Of a stretch of DNA of 12,104 nt, positions 10,445 to 12,104 are shown piece by piece. A model generated the notes under the pieces. The model saw only the letters and a list, made by a program, of their open reading frames with translations, ran no database searches and was not told the origin of the DNA. Positions within the stretch are counted from its first letter, which is position 1. Every line of letters begins with the position of its first letter. The DNA is from Burkholderiales bacterium (GTDB lineage Bacteria > Pseudomonadota > Gammaproteobacteria > Burkholderiales > Burkholderiaceae_C), in the NCBI GenBank assembly GCA_006227785.1, contig SBFU01000257.1, forward strand, positions 1 through 12,104, in the 5' to 3' direction. Made by a program: the position numbers and the translations under genes.

Positions 10445-10921
10445 ATGGCCACCTTTCCGATCACGACCCGCGGTGCCGAGCAACTCAAGACGGAGTTGCA
10501 CAGACTCAAGACCGTGGATCGCCCTAACGTCATTCAGGCCATCGCCGACGCCCGGGCCCAGGGCGATCTGAGCGAGAACGCGGACTACGATGCCGCCAAA
10601 GAACGCCAGGGGTTCATCGAAGGCCGGATTGCCGAGATCGAGGGCAAGCTGTCGGCTGCCCAGGTCATCGATCCCGCCTCTTTGGATGCCGGTGGCCGGG
10701 TGGTGTTTGGCAGCACGGTCGATCTGGAAGATGAAGAGTCGGGGAAGGCCGTCACCTACCAGATTGTCGGTGAGGATGAGGCCGACCTCAAACTTGGCCT
10801 GATCAATGTGAGCAGCCCGATCGCCCGCGCTCTGATCGGCAAGGAAGAGGGCGATGTGGCCGAGGTCCAGGCGCCCGGCGGTACGCGTCGATACGAGATT
10901 GTGGCCGTGCGCTACGAATGA
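10445..10921 (+). CDS. greA: Transcript cleavage factor GreA
   Basis: GreA enters the secondary channel of RNA polymerase and stimulates cleavage of the backtracked RNA 3' end, rescuing paused complexes. The 158-aa product has the standard length. It has an N-terminal antiparallel coiled coil (about 1-75) and a C-terminal FKBP-like globular domain (about 80-158). The tip motif [16 protein letters not shown] carries Asp41 and Glu44, the two acidic residues needed for cleavage, at the same positions as in E. coli. The C-terminal block with [19 protein letters not shown] is typical. GGAG lies 7 nt before the ATG at 10445. Placement after carB is shared with other proteobacteria such as pseudomonads. 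Expression may be controlled by the leader terminator just upstream. Confidence 0.97.
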   Translation: MATFPITTRGAEQLKTELHRLKTVDRPNVIQAIADARAQGDLSENADYDAAKERQGFIEGRIAEIEGKLSAAQVIDPASLDAGGRVVFGSTVDLEDEESGKAVTYQIVGEDEADLKLGLINVSSPIARALIGKEEGDVAEVQAPGGTRRYEIVAVRYE

Positions 10922-10925
10922 CGCC

Positions 10926-11420
10926 ATGCACAGGCTGGGTCTTTTTCTGGCGGCGCTCTGGTGGGGCGGAATCTCGGCGTTGAGCTTTCTGGCGGTGCCA
11001 ACTCTGTTCGCCAAGCTGGGCGGACCCATGCTCGCTGGCCCGGTGGCCGCGCAGCTTTTCAGTTACCAGAGCTACGCGGGATTGCTGATCGGCATGGTCT
11101 TGCTGATCATCCTGCGTAGCGATCGCAGCAGAGCCCATTTTCGCCAGCCTGACGAGCCGGAGGCAGTGGCCGGTGCCGACCTGTTGCGCATGCAGCAGAG
11201 TCTGACCACCATGGGCTTCGTGCTGCTGGGGATGCTGCTGGCGCTGGTGCAGGAGTTCGGTGTGGCCCAAAAGATCGTCACTGCCCGGGCCAGCGGCGGA
11301 GACCTCAGGCTGTGGCACGGCATGGGCACGCTCATGGTGCTGGGCCAGTGGCTGTGTGCCGGGTCGGTGCTTTGGCGTCTGGCGCGCCCGGCGTCTGGCG
11401 TCACATCGGCTGCAGACTGA
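10926..11420 (+). CDS. DUF4149/TMEM205-like membrane protein
   Basis: This is a 164-aa integral membrane protein of unknown function. Four hydrophobic segments are visible at about residues 4-28 (LGLFLAALWWGGISALSFLA), 48-64 (YAGLLIGMVLLIILR), 96-112 (MGFVLLGMLLALVQEF) and 131-152 (HGMGTLMVLGQWLCAGSVLW). A short charged loop near 65-90 separates the second and third. The early WWGG-x-VPTLFAKLG region and the overall layout resemble the DUF4149 family often found next to greA in betaproteobacteria. The ATG at 10926 is 4 nt after the greA stop with no clear ribosome site, so coupling to greA is likely. It ends 9 nt from the convergent folD stop, and no terminator is visible. Function cannot be assigned. 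Confidence 0.85.
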   Translation: MHRLGLFLAALWWGGISALSFLAVPTLFAKLGGPMLAGPVAAQLFSYQSYAGLLIGMVLLIILRSDRSRAHFRQPDEPEAVAGADLLRMQQSLTTMGFVLLGMLLALVQEFGVAQKIVTARASGGDLRLWHGMGTLMVLGQWLCAGSVLWRLARPASGVTSAAD

Positions 11421-11429
11421 CGCTGCCGG

Positions 11430-12104
11430 TCACCCTCTTTCTGCCGCGTCCAGCGTATTGGCCATCAGCATGGTGATGGTCATCGGACCGACGCCACCCG
11501 GGACCGGTGTGATCCAGCCGGCCACTTCCCGTACGCCGGCAAAGTCGACGTCCCCACACAGCTTGCCCTGATCATCACGGTTCATGCCGACGTCCAGGAC
11601 CACGGCACCTGGCTTGACCATATCAGCCGTCAAGAGGTGGCGCTTGCCCACCGCCGCGACGATGACGTCTGCCTGCAAGGTCATGTCCTTCAGGTTGGCC
11701 GTGGCGCTGTGGCAGATGGTCACGGTGGCGCTTTGCTGCAGCAGCATCATGGCCATGGGTTTGCCCACGATGTTGCTGCGGCCGATGACCACCGCATGCT
11801 TGCCCCGCAGGTCGAAGTGGATCGACTCCAGCATCTTCATACAACCGTAGGGCGTGCAAGGCCAGAAGCCAGGCAGTCCGGTCATCAGGGCGCCCGCGCT
11901 GGCAACATGGAATCCATCCACATCTTTCTGGGGCGAGATCGCCTCGATCACCCTATGAGCGTCCATGTGGGCCGGCAGTGGCAACTGCACCAGGATGCCG
12001 TGGATGGAGGGATCTTCATTGAGGGCTGCGACCCTTGCCAGCAACTCAGCTTCGGTCATGGACGCGGGCCAGGTCTCCAGCACCGAATGCATGCCGGTCT
12101 CGGC
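11430..12104 (-). CDS. folD: Bifunctional methylenetetrahydrofolate dehydrogenase/cyclohydrolase FolD (5' end outside window)
   Basis: FolD oxidises 5,10-methylene-THF with NADP+ and hydrolyses the product to 10-formyl-THF, supplying one-carbon units for purines and formyl-Met. The frame is open from the right edge; 224 residues are visible. About 60 N-terminal residues, including the catalytic Lys/Tyr region, lie outside. Visible blocks are GILVQLPLP (Gln of the active site), KDVDGFH (Asp of the active site), [11 protein letters not shown], the cofactor-binding [22 protein letters not shown] and the family signature [10 protein letters not shown] near the end. The 12 bases right of the first visible ATG (12090-12092) stay in frame and encode AETG, so that Met is internal, not the start. 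The gene is convergent with the DUF4149 gene. Confidence 0.96.
   Translation of the reverse strand, partial: AETGMHSVLETWPASMTEAELLARVAALNEDPSIHGILVQLPLPAHMDAHRVIEAISPQKDVDGFHVASAGALMTGLPGFWPCTPYGCMKMLESIHFDLRGKHAVVIGRSNIVGKPMAMMLLQQSATVTICHSATANLKDMTLQADVIVAAVGKRHLLTADMVKPGAVVLDVGMNRDDQGKLCGDVDFAGVREVAGWITPVPGGVGPMTITMLMANTLDAAERG

Overview
The window is high-GC, tightly packed bacterial chromosome with 12 protein-coding genes and no sign of recent mobile DNA. Protein wording and gene order point to a betaproteobacterium of the Burkholderiales, most likely the Comamonadaceae. This rests on recognised protein wording, not on any search.

Region 1 (1-5193, + strand) is an outer-membrane biogenesis cluster: the 3' end of skp, then lpxD, fabZ, lpxA, lpxB, rnhB and a SpoU/TrmH-family RNA methyltransferase. 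Gaps are 13-14 nt at most. The genes are often joined by 1-4 nt overlaps, and lpxB and rnhB overlap by 29 nt. LpxA, LpxD and LpxB carry out acylation and disaccharide steps of lipid A synthesis. FabZ works on the same hydroxyacyl-ACP pool, and Skp chaperones outer-membrane proteins. RnhB and the methyltransferase are nucleic-acid housekeeping genes at the tail of the operon. A Met in the LpxA chain-length ruler position suggests a short (about C10) 3-hydroxyacyl chain.

Region 2 (5194-10282, + strand) is the pyrimidine/arginine operon carA - unknown 120-aa ORF - carB. A 230-nt gap in front holds a TATAAT box and a leader with several inverted repeats. CarA and CarB form carbamoyl-phosphate synthetase. 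The small ORF between them has a good ribosome binding site but I do not recognise its family.

Region 3 (10283-11420, + strand) has a 162-nt gap, greA (transcript cleavage factor) and a four-helix DUF4149/TMEM205-like membrane protein. The gap holds a -10-like CATAAT inside a perfect palindrome. About 10 nt downstream is a strong hairpin with a T-tract, so an intrinsic terminator lies inside the likely greA leader. This layout recalls the E. coli greA leader RNA GraL and is the most interesting regulatory feature here.

Region 4 (11430-12104, - strand) is the 3' part of folD, convergent with the DUF4149 gene and only 9 nt from it.

The window is mainly housekeeping. I see no defence system, prophage, CRISPR, tRNA/rRNA, insertion sequence or clear new multi-gene system. 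The points worth follow-up are the greA leader, the ORF between carA and carB, the carA leader and the LpxA specificity residue. No stretch of more than 300 bases lacks a gene; the two longest gaps are 5194-5423 and 10283-10444.
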